In this document: positions 16,900 through 24,867 of the stretch, one piece after another
Layout of the letters: the number at the start of each line of letters is the position of its first letter
How positions within the stretch are numbered: the stretch's first letter is position 1
Notes under the pieces: model-generated
Seen by the model: the letters and a program-made list of their open reading frames with translations, nothing else
Databases searched by the model: none
What the model was told of the DNA's origin: nothing
Position numbers and translations under genes: made by a program
From: Enterococcus sp.
GTDB taxonomy: Bacteria; Bacillota; Bacilli; Lactobacillales; Enterococcaceae
Assembly: GCF_022711995.1 (NCBI RefSeq)
Contig: NZ_JALAHI010000103.1
Coordinates: forward strand, 1 to 34,950
DNA: 34,950 nt
Direction of reading: 5' to 3'

Positions 16900-17012
16900 C
16901 AATAGTTGTAAAAAAAAGAACAGATAAAAATGCTGTACTAATTGAAAAAGATATTCTTTGTTACGTATTTCACAGTCTGTCTTCTCTGCACTATTACAGT
17001 TTTACCCCTGTA

Positions 17013-17690
17013 TTATTTTTCTGGTAATTGCCAATTGATGGGTGTTTCACCTAACGCAATCAACGCTTGATTGATCTTGGAAAATGGTTTAGAGCCAAAA
17101 AATCCTCGACTGGCTGATAATGGGCTTGGATGTGGCGATTCAATGATGATATGCTTTTTCGTATCGATCAGTGCTTTCTTTTGCTGTGCAGGTTTTCCCC
17201 ATAAGACAAAAATCACTGGCTTTTCTCGTTGATTCAGTTTTTCGATGATGGTATCTGTCAATTGCTCCCAACCTTTGCCGCGGTGGGAATAGGCTTGTCC
17301 TTCCCGAACAGTTAAGACTGTATTGAGCAATAAGATTCCTTGCTGGGCCCAAGAAACCAAGTACCCATGAGAGACCGGTTGGATGCCCAGATCGCTTTGT
17401 AATTCCTTATAAATATTGCGTAAAGAAGGTGGAATCCGCACACCTGGCTGGACGGAAAAAGACAACCCATGAGCTTGATTTGGTCCATGATAAGGGTCTT
17501 GACCTAAGATCACTACTTTCACTTCATGGTAAGGGGTCAGCTTTAACGCTTCATAAATATGGTCCATCGCCGGATGGATTTTCTGCGTTGCATACTCTAC
17601 TTTCAAAAATTCCCGTAATTGCTGGTAATACGCTTGATCAAATGAAGATTGCAGAACTTCTTGCCAATCGTTTTCTAAAATCTTTCTCAT
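17013..17690 (-). CDS. ung: Uracil-DNA glycosylase (family 1)
   Basis: A 225-residue enzyme that removes uracil from DNA. The water-activating loop GQDPYHG is at 63-69 with catalytic Asp65. Further motifs are [58 protein letters not shown], and the leucine-intercalation loop [13 protein letters not shown] with the catalytic His. Length is normal. AAAGGAG precedes the ATG. It lies upstream of pta and is divergent from the Cof-type phosphatase gene. Confidence 0.96.
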   Translation of the reverse strand: MRKILENDWQEVLQSSFDQAYYQQLREFLKVEYATQKIHPAMDHIYEALKLTPYHEVKVVILGQDPYHGPNQAHGLSFSVQPGVRIPPSLRNIYKELQSDLGIQPVSHGYLVSWAQQGILLLNTVLTVREGQAYSHRGKGWEQLTDTIIEKLNQREKPVIFVLWGKPAQQKKALIDTKKHIIIESPHPSPLSASRGFFGSKPFSKINQALIALGETPINWQLPEK

Positions 17691-17818
17691 CCTCTCACTC
17701 CTTTGCTTTTAGTTAAGGATAACAAAAGATCCGCCTAATAAACAAGAAGACATTCTCAAAAATTATTACCGATTTGTGGTACACTATTCTATAGAAACCA
17801 TAAGAAAGGACGCTGACA

Positions 17819-18688
17819 ATGATAAAATTAATCGCTTCTGATATGGACGGTACTTTATTAAATGCCAACATGCAGATTTCAGAAGAAAATATTCAAGCGA
17901 TCAAATATGCGCAATCCAAAGGAGTGGAGTTTGTGGTAGCCACTGGACGCAACCGCAAAGAAGCTTTGCCGCCTTTACAAGAAGCGGGCATTGATTGTGC
18001 CATGATCACTCTAAATGGCGCACAAGTTTTTGATCAGTCAGGAACTTCTCTGTTCACAGTTCCTATCTCAAAAGAAAAAACCCGTTCATTGATGGACTTA
18101 TTAAGAGAAAAAAACATTTATTTCGAGATTTCCACAAGTAACGGCATCTATTCAGAAAGTCAGACCCGCCGGATTGAAAATTTTGCGATTCATACAGCGG
18201 AGGTGATGCCCCATTTGACCCATAAAATGGCGATCGCCATGACTGCAGCAAGACTGGCTTTCTTGCCAATCAATTATGTCAAAAATTTCGATGAATTGTT
18301 TGCGATTGAAGAACTGGAAATCTTGAAGATCATTTGTTTCCATCAAGATGGGGCTCGCGTCTTAGGACCAATCACTCAGGAAATCGATGGTTATGGGGAC
18401 TTAGTCGTTACCTCTTCTGGACAAAACAATATTGAGATCAATCATCGCAATGCACAAAAAGGAATCGCGGTAGCACATGTTGCCAACGAGCGGAACATTC
18501 CTTTGTCTGATGTAATGACGATTGGGGATAACTTGAACGATGTCAGTATGTTACAGCTGGCTGGTGTCAGTTTTGCCATGGGGAACGGAGAAATTGAAGT
18601 CAAAGAATATGCGAAGTATCTAACCGATACGAACATTGAATCAGGAGTCGGCAAGGCAATCATTCGGGCAATCGACGAGAATTTATAA
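17819..18688 (+). CDS. Cof-type HAD-IIB family phosphatase
   Basis: A 289-residue haloacid dehalogenase-superfamily phosphatase. Motif I is ASDMDGTLL with nucleophile Asp8, motif II is VVATGR, motif III Lys is in AQKGIAVAHV, and motif IV is TIGDNLNDVSML. The cap between motifs II and III is of the C2B type, as in Cof/YidA proteins that hydrolyse sugar phosphates or flavin precursors. The exact substrate is unknown. AAGAAAGGACGC lies upstream of the ATG. It is followed 38 nt later by the tubby-like gene, with which it is probably co-transcribed. Confidence 0.88.
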   Translation: MIKLIASDMDGTLLNANMQISEENIQAIKYAQSKGVEFVVATGRNRKEALPPLQEAGIDCAMITLNGAQVFDQSGTSLFTVPISKEKTRSLMDLLREKNIYFEISTSNGIYSESQTRRIENFAIHTAEVMPHLTHKMAIAMTAARLAFLPINYVKNFDELFAIEELEILKIICFHQDGARVLGPITQEIDGYGDLVVTSSGQNNIEINHRNAQKGIAVAHVANERNIPLSDVMTIGDNLNDVSMLQLAGVSFAMGNGEIEVKEYAKYLTDTNIESGVGKAIIRAIDENL

Positions 18689-18726
18689 TTGACGCAGCTT
18701 TTCGGGATACAAGAGGAGGCGTAGCT

Positions 18727-19248
18727 ATGTCGGAATTTTTTATTCAAGACAGACAACTCAGCAGTATCACGCGAACGATCGTTAAAGACGAAAAGGGCAA
18801 ATCGTTATTCTTGATGGTCGGGCGCTGGGGAACTAAAGGCGATGCACTGTCCCTCTATCGTTTAGATGGCACACTGGTCGCCAGTATTAAGCAAATCAGT
18901 TTCACTTTTGGCACACGATTTGAAATCTACAAAGATTTTGAAAAAGTCGGTACCTTGCAAAAAATATTTAACTGGCCGGGAGATTTTTATTATATCCAAC
19001 AGCTTCATTGGGCGGTCCACGGCGATATTTATAATCATCGGTATGCGATCCATCATTTCAACAAAAAAATCATGGAAATGGACAAAGCGACGTTATTGAC
19101 GGGCGATTATTATGTCATTGATGTTGCCAACGATGACGATGCCCCGGTTTGCATTTGTATCGCAGCCATCATGGATTATTGGCTTTATAATCGCAAACGC
19201 AAGTCCCAGCAACATTTAGAGTTACGATTAACGAACGAAACCAGTTGA
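18727..19248 (+). CDS. LURP-one-related / tubby C-terminal-like protein (YxjI type)
   Basis: A 173-residue protein. The pattern SSITRTIVKDEKGKSLFLMVGRW, ALSLYRLDGTLVASIKQISF, FGTRFEIYKDFEKVGTLQKI, YYVIDVANDDDAPVCICIAAIMDYW matches the LOR/YxjI family, a beta barrel around one helix related to tubby. The family has been proposed to bind lipids, but its bacterial role is not settled. AGAGGAGG lies upstream of the ATG. The last codons (Glu-Thr-Ser-stop) form one arm of the shared terminator with the convergent GNAT gene. Confidence 0.78.
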   Translation: MSEFFIQDRQLSSITRTIVKDEKGKSLFLMVGRWGTKGDALSLYRLDGTLVASIKQISFTFGTRFEIYKDFEKVGTLQKIFNWPGDFYYIQQLHWAVHGDIYNHRYAIHHFNKKIMEMDKATLLTGDYYVIDVANDDDAPVCICIAAIMDYWLYNRKRKSQQHLELRLTNETS

Positions 19249-19270
19249 GCGCCTCAACTGGTTTCTTTTT
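19237..19270 (+). terminator. Shared palindromic terminator of two convergent genes
   Basis: GAAACCAGTTGAG (19237-19249) and CTCAACTGGTTTC (19253-19265) form a 13-bp perfect stem with a CGC loop and a T-run (19266-19270). Both stop codons, 19246-19248 on the plus strand and 19254-19256 on the minus strand, are inside the stem. The minus-strand T-run is weaker (GTTTCGTTCG). Confidence 0.88.
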
Positions 19271-19820
19271 GCATATGATCGTATAGATGGCCGCTGATTT
19301 CTCGTTCAGCAACCACTTTGAACCCATGTCGTTCATAAAGACGTTTGGCATGGGGATTAGCTTTATCAACGCTTAAACCAATAGTAGTATACCCGTCTCG
19401 CTGGGCAATTTTTGGTAGTGCTTCTAGCAGTTCTGAACCGATGCCTTGGCCGCGGAATTTTTCGTCAACACAAATCGTATCCAAGTACCATTCATTAGGC
19501 AATGTTTCTTGGTCAACAAATAATTTCATTTCCTTATCCAAACCATAAGAAACCAAAATCTTCGTTAAAGGTGCATCGATGGTCGGTTCATCTTTATCTG
19601 GATAACCAAAAGCGATTCCTGCTACTTGGCCATCGATTTCCTTGACCAATCCTCGAGTATAGCCATAACGGTAATCTGGCTCCAACATCGCTTTGGCTAA
19701 AATCTCAAGGGTTTTTTCTTCGCCTATTTCTTTTACGAAGGGCAATTCCATATCTTTTAAAATGACTAAGACAAGCTTCGCCATAGCGAACCGATCTTCT
19801 TTTTGTGCAAATCTAATCAC
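19254..19820 (-). CDS. GNAT-family N-acetyltransferase
   Basis: A 188-residue acetyltransferase. The core is WYLDTICVDEKFRGQGIGSELLEAL (motif A, RGQGIG), then GLSVDKANPHAKRLYERHGFKVV (motif B). The N-terminal half (RFAQKEDRFAMAKLVLVILKDM) is the usual alpha1-alpha2 region. The substrate is unknown. The start is GTG at 19820 after AAGGAGGAGAAAAC. It converges on the tubby-like gene and shares its terminator palindrome, so both proteins end in Glu-Thr-Ser. Confidence 0.84.
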   Translation of the reverse strand: MIRFAQKEDRFAMAKLVLVILKDMELPFVKEIGEEKTLEILAKAMLEPDYRYGYTRGLVKEIDGQVAGIAFGYPDKDEPTIDAPLTKILVSYGLDKEMKLFVDQETLPNEWYLDTICVDEKFRGQGIGSELLEALPKIAQRDGYTTIGLSVDKANPHAKRLYERHGFKVVAEREISGHLYDHMQKETS

Positions 19821-19914
19821 GTTTTCTCCTCCTTGTATTTCCTTTAGAATAACAGGAATTCCTGGCTATTCCAAGTGAAAAAGCGCCTTTTCTCTTGGAA
19901 GGAATCCCTCTGCC

Positions 19915-20292
19915 TTACTCGTGCAACTCTAATGGTAGGCCGTCTGGGTCTTGGAAGAAAGTCATTTTTTTATTCGTAAAGCTGTCAAAGCGAATCGGCT
20001 CACAGGAGATTCCCTTGGCCTCAAGTTCAGCTACGACTTTCTCAATGTCTGTGACGCGAAAAGCCAAGTGTCGTAATCCAGCAGCTTCCGGGTAGCTTGC
20101 CCGTTTAGGTGGTTGGTCCACGATAAACAACTCGATTTCAGAAGAACCAAAGGCTAGGTCAATCTTGGTGTCCTTTTTTTCGGGTCGGTGGTGTTCCCGG
20201 ATCACCTTAAATCCTAACTTATCCACATAGAAAGATTTTGCTTGTTGATAATCACTTGCAATGATCGCCACATGATGCATTTCTGAAAACAC
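19915..20292 (-). CDS. VOC-family protein (GloA2/YaeR-like glyoxalase fold)
   Basis: A 125-residue single vicinal-oxygen-chelate unit pair. It begins MFSEMHHVAIIASDYQQAKSFY, continues with SSEIELFIVDQPP and GLRHLAFRVTDIEKVVAELEAKG, and ends FFQDPDGLPLELHE. The His and Glu positions typical for metal binding (HHVAI, EIELF, RHLAF, ELHE) are all visible. It resembles SMU1112c/YaeR-like proteins whose substrate is unsettled, so glyoxalase I activity is not certain. I choose the GTG at 20292, seven bases after AGGAG, over the ATG at 20280. Confidence 0.83.
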   Translation of the reverse strand: MFSEMHHVAIIASDYQQAKSFYVDKLGFKVIREHHRPEKKDTKIDLAFGSSEIELFIVDQPPKRASYPEAAGLRHLAFRVTDIEKVVAELEAKGISCEPIRFDSFTNKKMTFFQDPDGLPLELHE

Positions 20293-20379
20293 CGAATCAC
20301 TCCTTTTCTACCTACTCAGTTTACCTATTTTTGCTTTCTTTGGCTACAAAAGACTCGCTCCATTTTCTTGTGATTCTGT

Positions 20380-20385
20380 TATACT
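20380..20385 (+). promoter_or_regulatory. Extended -10 promoter of nrdI
   Basis: TGTTATACT gives TATACT at 20380-20385 with an upstream TG. The start codon is 20 nt further, after GGAAGGTGA. The -35 match is weak. Confidence 0.5.
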
Positions 20386-20404
20386 GAATACGGAAGGTGA
20401 TGAC

Positions 20405-20839
20405 ATGAAACTACTTTATATTTCAATCTCGGGAAACACTCGAGCATTTATTCGACGATTAATGGATTATGCACAACAACAAACCGAATCTCCGGTAGAA
20501 TGGCACGTCAAGGAGATCGATGACAATTCGATTTTTGAAGAAGAAAATGAGCCCTTCGTCGTGTTTGTGCCAACTTATCTTGAAGGGGGCAATGGCGTTG
20601 AAAATGGGGATCAAGAAATTTTGACAGAAACGATGCGAGAATATATCGATTTTGCCAATAATGCCCGGTTTTGCCGTGGTGTGATCGGCAGCGGCAACAA
20701 AAACTTCAATTATCAATACTGTTTAACCGCCAAACAATATGCGGAACAATTTCAAGTTCCCTTTCTAGCAGATTTTGAACTACGAGGAACAACTCAAGAT
20801 ATCGCGCGAATTTACGATGTCTTGTCCAACCTTGATTAA
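20405..20839 (+). CDS. nrdI: NrdI flavodoxin-like protein (class Ib ribonucleotide reductase activator)
   Basis: A 144-residue flavodoxin-like protein. NrdI supplies the oxidant that builds the dimanganese-tyrosyl radical cofactor in NrdF. The FMN phosphate loop is YISISGNTRAFIRRL. The later loops FVPTYLEGGNGVENG and GVIGSGNKNFNYQYC are characteristic, and the C-terminus VPFLADFELRGTTQDIARI matches the family end. nrdE and nrdF are not next to it, so it acts in trans or is one of the stand-alone NrdI copies common in Lactobacillales. A MutS-like gene follows after 50 nt. Confidence 0.88.
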   Translation: MKLLYISISGNTRAFIRRLMDYAQQQTESPVEWHVKEIDDNSIFEEENEPFVVFVPTYLEGGNGVENGDQEILTETMREYIDFANNARFCRGVIGSGNKNFNYQYCLTAKQYAEQFQVPFLADFELRGTTQDIARIYDVLSNLD

Positions 20840-20840
20840 T

Positions 20841-20883
20841 TAGGAGCCAAAGCAAGGTCTCGCTTGCGCTCCTAGAAACGGAG
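20841..20883 (+). promoter_or_regulatory. Possible translational switch between nrdI and the MutS-like gene
   Basis: TAGGAGC (20841-20847) pairs with GCTCCTA (20868-20874), and inside it GCAAG (20852-20856) pairs with CTTGC (20863-20867). No T-run follows. CTCC (20869-20872) from the 3' arm could instead pair with the ribosome-binding GGAG (20880-20883) of the next gene, so the two pairings exclude each other. The hairpin begins two bases past the nrdI stop codon. The regulatory role is inference. Confidence 0.4.
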
Positions 20884-20889
20884 AAAAAT

Positions 20890-22536
20890 ATGGATGCAAA
20901 ATATATGGTTATCTTGATCATTTTATTCGTTGTTGCAGTGATTATCGGATTAGAAGTTTGGAACCGCATAAAATTGCGGCAGCGAGTCAAACAAGAATGG
21001 GGAAAACTGCCTCGCCAGCCTCGCTTTGACAAGGAAAAAAGCCTCAAAGAAGCTTGGATGGTGGAAAAGGACTTTCACCCTCACGATAGCGAGATTGATG
21101 ATATTACTTGGTATGATCTCGACTTGTTTGACGTTTTTGAAATGATCAATAGTACCTACTCCAGCGTGGGATCTGAAGCCCTTTATCAGCAATTACGCAA
21201 CTTTGACTTTAAATCTGATAAACAGCTAACCACATTGATCGACTTTTTCGCTGCCAATCCTAAAATTCGCGAAGATACCCAATATACCTTTGCCCAGTTA
21301 GGAAAATTAGATCATAACTTTTCCAAAAACTATTTGGCATCAGGAAAAAAAGAAAGCATCGGTAATCTGCCTGTTTTCATTTTGTTAGGCTGCTTGCCGA
21401 TCGTAGGCTTGATCTTATTGGCTTTTGGTTTTGTGCCAGGACTTGCAGTCATTTTGATAAGTGTCCTCTTTAATACGGTCTACTATACGATCAAAAAAGC
21501 AACCTTGGAGACAGAACTCAATAGTATGCGCTATTTAGTTCAAACAGTGGCTTGTGGCAGTAAAATTGCCAAACTCGCTACACCTTTACAAGAGCAAATT
21601 CAAAAAGAACTACTACCACTGAAAAAAATTCCTCGCTTTGGTGTTTCGTTTCGTTCAAAAAACGGCAGTGAAGGCGATATGATTTTTGAATACATCAATA
21701 TTATCTTTATGTTGCCCTTTATCTCTTACCATTACGTTGTCACAGCTTTGGCTCGGTACAACCAGCAAGCCATCGCGCTGTGGGAGTTATTAGGTAAATT
21801 GGAGATTGCTTGTGCGATCCTTAATTTCCGGACCTATATGCCGCTCACTTGTATTCCTGCCTTCGAAAAAGGGCCAGTCACTGCAAAAGGAACCTATCAC
21901 CCCCTTCTAACAGAAGCGGTGATGAATGATGTCGATTGGCAAACCAATACTTTGGTCACCGGATCTAATGCTTCGGGTAAGTCGACCTATGTCAAAAGCA
22001 TTGCGATCAACTGCTTACTGGCACAAACGATCCAAACAGCCGTTGCCGAATCCTTTACGATGGAACCAGGTCATGTCTTAACCTCAATGGCGGTAGAAGA
22101 TGATTTGTTTGAAGGGGACAGCTACTTTGTTGCAGAAATCAAATCCATCAAACGCTTATTGGAACAAGTGCAACAAAAGGATCGCTGTTATTGTTTTATC
22201 GATGAGATTTTAAAAGGAACGAACACGATTGAACGGATAGCGGCTTCTGCCAGCATTATTCACTGGCTGCGGGACTACCCTAGTCTGGCTTTTATTGCGA
22301 CTCACGACATCGAGCTCACTGAAATATTGAAAAATGACTGCAGCAATATCCATTTTTCTGAGCAAGTCACGGCAGATGATGGCATCTCTTTTGACTACAA
22401 GGTCAAACAAGGTCCTTCAACAAGCCGAAATGCGATTGCGCTATTGCGGGTGTTGGGTTATCCGAAATCCATCGTTGAACAGGCCGAAAATGAAGCAGCG
22501 TATTTCAATCAACAGCGGACTTGGCAAGACTTATAA
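20890..22536 (+). CDS. Membrane-anchored MutS-like ATPase
   Basis: A 548-residue protein. A transmembrane segment is at residues 6-24, and a pair at about 160-196 (LPVFILLGCLPIVGLILLAF, GFVPGLAVILISVLF). The MutS clamp-like helical middle leads to a MutS domain V ATPase with Walker A TGSNASGKST from residue 357, Walker B CYCFIDEIL from 433 and the switch His in FIATHDIELTE. The mismatch-reading N-terminal domain of MutS is absent, as is the C-terminal Smr nuclease of MutS2. Related membrane MutS-like proteins are known but poorly characterised, so a role in mismatch repair should not be assumed. The ATG has ACGGAG upstream. It follows nrdI with a small hairpin between. Confidence 0.85.
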   Translation: MDAKYMVILIILFVVAVIIGLEVWNRIKLRQRVKQEWGKLPRQPRFDKEKSLKEAWMVEKDFHPHDSEIDDITWYDLDLFDVFEMINSTYSSVGSEALYQQLRNFDFKSDKQLTTLIDFFAANPKIREDTQYTFAQLGKLDHNFSKNYLASGKKESIGNLPVFILLGCLPIVGLILLAFGFVPGLAVILISVLFNTVYYTIKKATLETELNSMRYLVQTVACGSKIAKLATPLQEQIQKELLPLKKIPRFGVSFRSKNGSEGDMIFEYINIIFMLPFISYHYVVTALARYNQQAIALWELLGKLEIACAILNFRTYMPLTCIPAFEKGPVTAKGTYHPLLTEAVMNDVDWQTNTLVTGSNASGKSTYVKSIAINCLLAQTIQTAVAESFTMEPGHVLTSMAVEDDLFEGDSYFVAEIKSIKRLLEQVQQKDRCYCFIDEILKGTNTIERIAASASIIHWLRDYPSLAFIATHDIELTEILKNDCSNIHFSEQVTADDGISFDYKVKQGPSTSRNAIALLRVLGYPKSIVEQAENEAAYFNQQRTWQDL

Positions 22537-22662
22537 TCTCTCTCAAAAAAATGAATGGTTCCGTCGGTTTTTCTATAGAAAACTTCCAAGAAAGTTTCAC
22601 CGCAAATCAAAACTGTTCTAAATAAAAACTGTTTCATTGATCCAAACTTCGTCATAAACAAA

Positions 22663-22751
22663 AAAGCTGTGAGAAAAAGAAGTGTATTGAGGACCACTGG
22701 CACTGAGGACAATGCCAGTTGGTTCTTCGTGACTTCTTTTCTCACAGCTTT
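22663..22751. terminator. Long imperfect hairpin, bidirectional terminator
   Basis: The arms 22663-22683 and 22732-22751 pair over 20 bp with one bulged A. Inside, CCACTGGCA and TGCCAGTTGG continue the stem imperfectly. On the minus strand it ends in CTTTTTTG, a strong signal for the LtaS-like gene; on the plus strand the tail CTTTCTTT is weaker and would serve the MutS-like gene. Confidence 0.8.
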
Positions 22752-22764
22752 CTTTATGGTTGTT

Positions 22765-24585
22765 CTAGCCAAATAAATCTGTCTGTAAACTATATTGTTT
22801 TCCTTGTAAAATGTCATACTGGATCAGCTGATACGCTTCATAGAGTTCTTTGGACTCGGCATCCAAACTAAGTTCACTGCGCCACTGTTCGCCTTGATAA
22901 TACTGCCCATTTTCAAAGGCTGGTAACTTTTCTTGCAGTGCCAGCAGCAACGCGTAAAATCCATTGATTGGTTGTTGGCTTTCATTCAGCACATTAGGAG
23001 CAAAGTAGAAGGGACTCGTTACCGGCACCGTCTCATTTGAGAAAGTGCCCTCCGAATCCACCATCAAAAACTGTGTTTCATGTAATGTAGCAGTCTCATT
23101 TTGTTCTTTGATGGCATCCGAGTAGATCCCCGGCAAGTGATCCCCCCAGAAAACGACTAATGTCCTTCGATTCAGTTGTTTCAATTGCTGGATAAAGTTT
23201 TTCAATGCTGTGCTGCTGTAAGACACATCTTGCAAATAATTTTCAAGAGCAGTCATGTTCCCATCCCCGCTTGCTTGATAATTCAAGGTAGTGTATTTCC
23301 CCTCATAAGGCATATGAGTCTGCATCGTCACTAAATGAACGAATTGCGGTTTTTGATCATCTGCTAACAGGGAAAGAACTTCTTTGTAAGCCGAAGCATC
23401 TGAAATATAAGGATTGTTCTCGATCTTGTCGGTGTAAGTCATGGTGTCTTGATCCAAAAAGGTTTGGAATCCCATCACGTTATAGACATCCTTACGTTTG
23501 TACATCGATGTATCATAGGGGTGGATCGCTGTGGCGTCATAGCCTTGCTTTTGTAAATACGAGACCACAGAAGGCAGTTGAGATAATTTAGGAACCAGCA
23601 TCGTGTAGGGCGTCGTCATTTGCGGATTCAACAGCCCCATGGAAAAACTAGTCAATGCTTCAAATTCAATATTTGCCGTTCCGCCGCCATAATTTTGCGA
23701 CAGCATCTTACCACTGATGGTTTGATCGGCTACCGCATAGTAATCCTTTAACGGATCTCCGGTGATCGTCAGTCCTTTTAGATGGCTGGGATCAGAAAAA
23801 CTTTCGCTCATGACGTAAACGATATTTGGTGCTTCTTGATCCCGATCTTTATTGATTTCCGCTGCTTTTTCGGTATATTTTTTGGCAATTTCTTTCATCT
23901 TCGCTTCAGAATAGTCCGCAGGTTTCTCCATTGCATCCACTCGCAGATTAAAGAGAAACCCACCGATAAAGCCGGTATTATAGTAGTTCATTTTTTGTGA
24001 ATAAGGAATCCATAATGCCGTTCTATTGTATGCTTTTCTAAGCAAATTATTGCTATCATTAAAATGAGATACATAAACTAAACCTGCCGTACATACTAGT
24101 AATATCATACCTCGCAGCAGTTGTTGCTGCTTTGATAACTTGCGGCTGCGGTAAATGCTCCAGATAATTGCTGCCAGGGCGACCAATATGCACAAGATAG
24201 CTAAAACGAAAGGTCCGGTTCCGATCATCGTATGCAACAGATCAAACTGTGTAACCATCTTCAAGTCATCGGGGTAGATGGGTTCTTGACGGTAAGCCAT
24301 TTTGAGGTAATTGGCATAACCCAAGATCCCAATCACAATACTATAAAACAGGGCTCCAGCACCAATCGATCCGGCAATACTTGCCAATAGACCATAGAAA
24401 AGCAGCAGCACCAGACAAGCTAAGAAAAATTTTTCCGTGTGCCAAGAAAAAGCAAATTTCAGGGCTAAATCGACAGATAGGTTATTTTGGCACCACTGCA
24501 GATAGAGATTGCTAAAGACAATTAAAAGCAAACTAGCGATCCCTTTTAATCCCACCTTCAAATAGGGGTGAATCTTTATTTTCAC
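22765..24585 (-). CDS. LtaS-like phosphoglycerol transferase (sulfatase / alkaline phosphatase superfamily membrane protein)
   Basis: A 606-residue protein with about five N-terminal membrane segments in residues 10-190, followed by an extracellular sulfatase-fold domain. NIVYVMSESFSD carries a metal-binding Glu (about 261). GGGTANIEFEAL carries the expected nucleophile Thr (about 303). HLVTMQTHMPY and VVFWGDHLPG supply further metal ligands. LtaS-type enzymes move glycerol phosphate from phosphatidylglycerol onto teichoic acid or wall polysaccharide. The typical LtaS sequence around the Thr is not fully conserved, so a wall-polysaccharide glycerol-phosphate transferase is an alternative. The start is GTG with GGAGG upstream. 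It is flanked by a structured RNA-like element (upstream) and a bidirectional terminator. Confidence 0.82.
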   Translation of the reverse strand: MKIKIHPYLKVGLKGIASLLLIVFSNLYLQWCQNNLSVDLALKFAFSWHTEKFFLACLVLLLFYGLLASIAGSIGAGALFYSIVIGILGYANYLKMAYRQEPIYPDDLKMVTQFDLLHTMIGTGPFVLAILCILVALAAIIWSIYRSRKLSKQQQLLRGMILLVCTAGLVYVSHFNDSNNLLRKAYNRTALWIPYSQKMNYYNTGFIGGFLFNLRVDAMEKPADYSEAKMKEIAKKYTEKAAEINKDRDQEAPNIVYVMSESFSDPSHLKGLTITGDPLKDYYAVADQTISGKMLSQNYGGGTANIEFEALTSFSMGLLNPQMTTPYTMLVPKLSQLPSVVSYLQKQGYDATAIHPYDTSMYKRKDVYNVMGFQTFLDQDTMTYTDKIENNPYISDASAYKEVLSLLADDQKPQFVHLVTMQTHMPYEGKYTTLNYQASGDGNMTALENYLQDVSYSSTALKNFIQQLKQLNRRTLVVFWGDHLPGIYSDAIKEQNETATLHETQFLMVDSEGTFSNETVPVTSPFYFAPNVLNESQQPINGFYALLLALQEKLPAFENGQYYQGEQWRSELSLDAESKELYEAYQLIQYDILQGKQYSLQTDLFG

Positions 24586-24728
24586 GAAGGATATCCCTCC
24601 TTTTCTAACGATAGTTTGTATTTTATGCTTTGCTATTTAGAATGTAAAGTGTCCATACCATTTTTGGTTGATTTTTAACTCTTTACTAGCTGTGTCGTTT
24701 CATCAAGACCGGAAAAAGGCACAAAAAG

Positions 24729-24816
24729 ACCCGAACAATCTATGCTGTCCTGTGACACCTTGTGGCTTACCAGCAAGGTGATTGTTTGACAGAAGGCATT
24801 TTTCAATTGATCGGGT
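24729..24816 (-). ncRNA. Structured RNA element downstream of nadE (terminator or small RNA)
   Basis: On the minus strand three nested stems are seen. ACCCGA (24816-24811) closes with TCGGGT (24734-24729). AACAATC (24786-24780) pairs with GATTGTT (24740-24734). CACCTTG (24780-24774) pairs with CAAGGTG (24762-24756), extended by TGG/CCA around a TAAG loop. Adjacent stems share single end bases, so one pair of each must yield. CTGTC (24792-24788) can also pair with GACAG (24749-24745), a possible pseudoknot. The outer stem is followed by CTTTTTG. I recognise no known RNA class. It lies between nadE and the LtaS-like gene. Confidence 0.5.
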
Positions 24817-24867
24817 GTTTGTTTGATTCGTTTGTCCTAATGGTGTTAAAAAATCAGCACCACTTGG

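Noticed and set aside
16918-17000. A catabolite-control (cre) site near pta
   Set aside because: TGTTACGTATTTCA has a loose resemblance but misses the central CG and flanking positions of the consensus.
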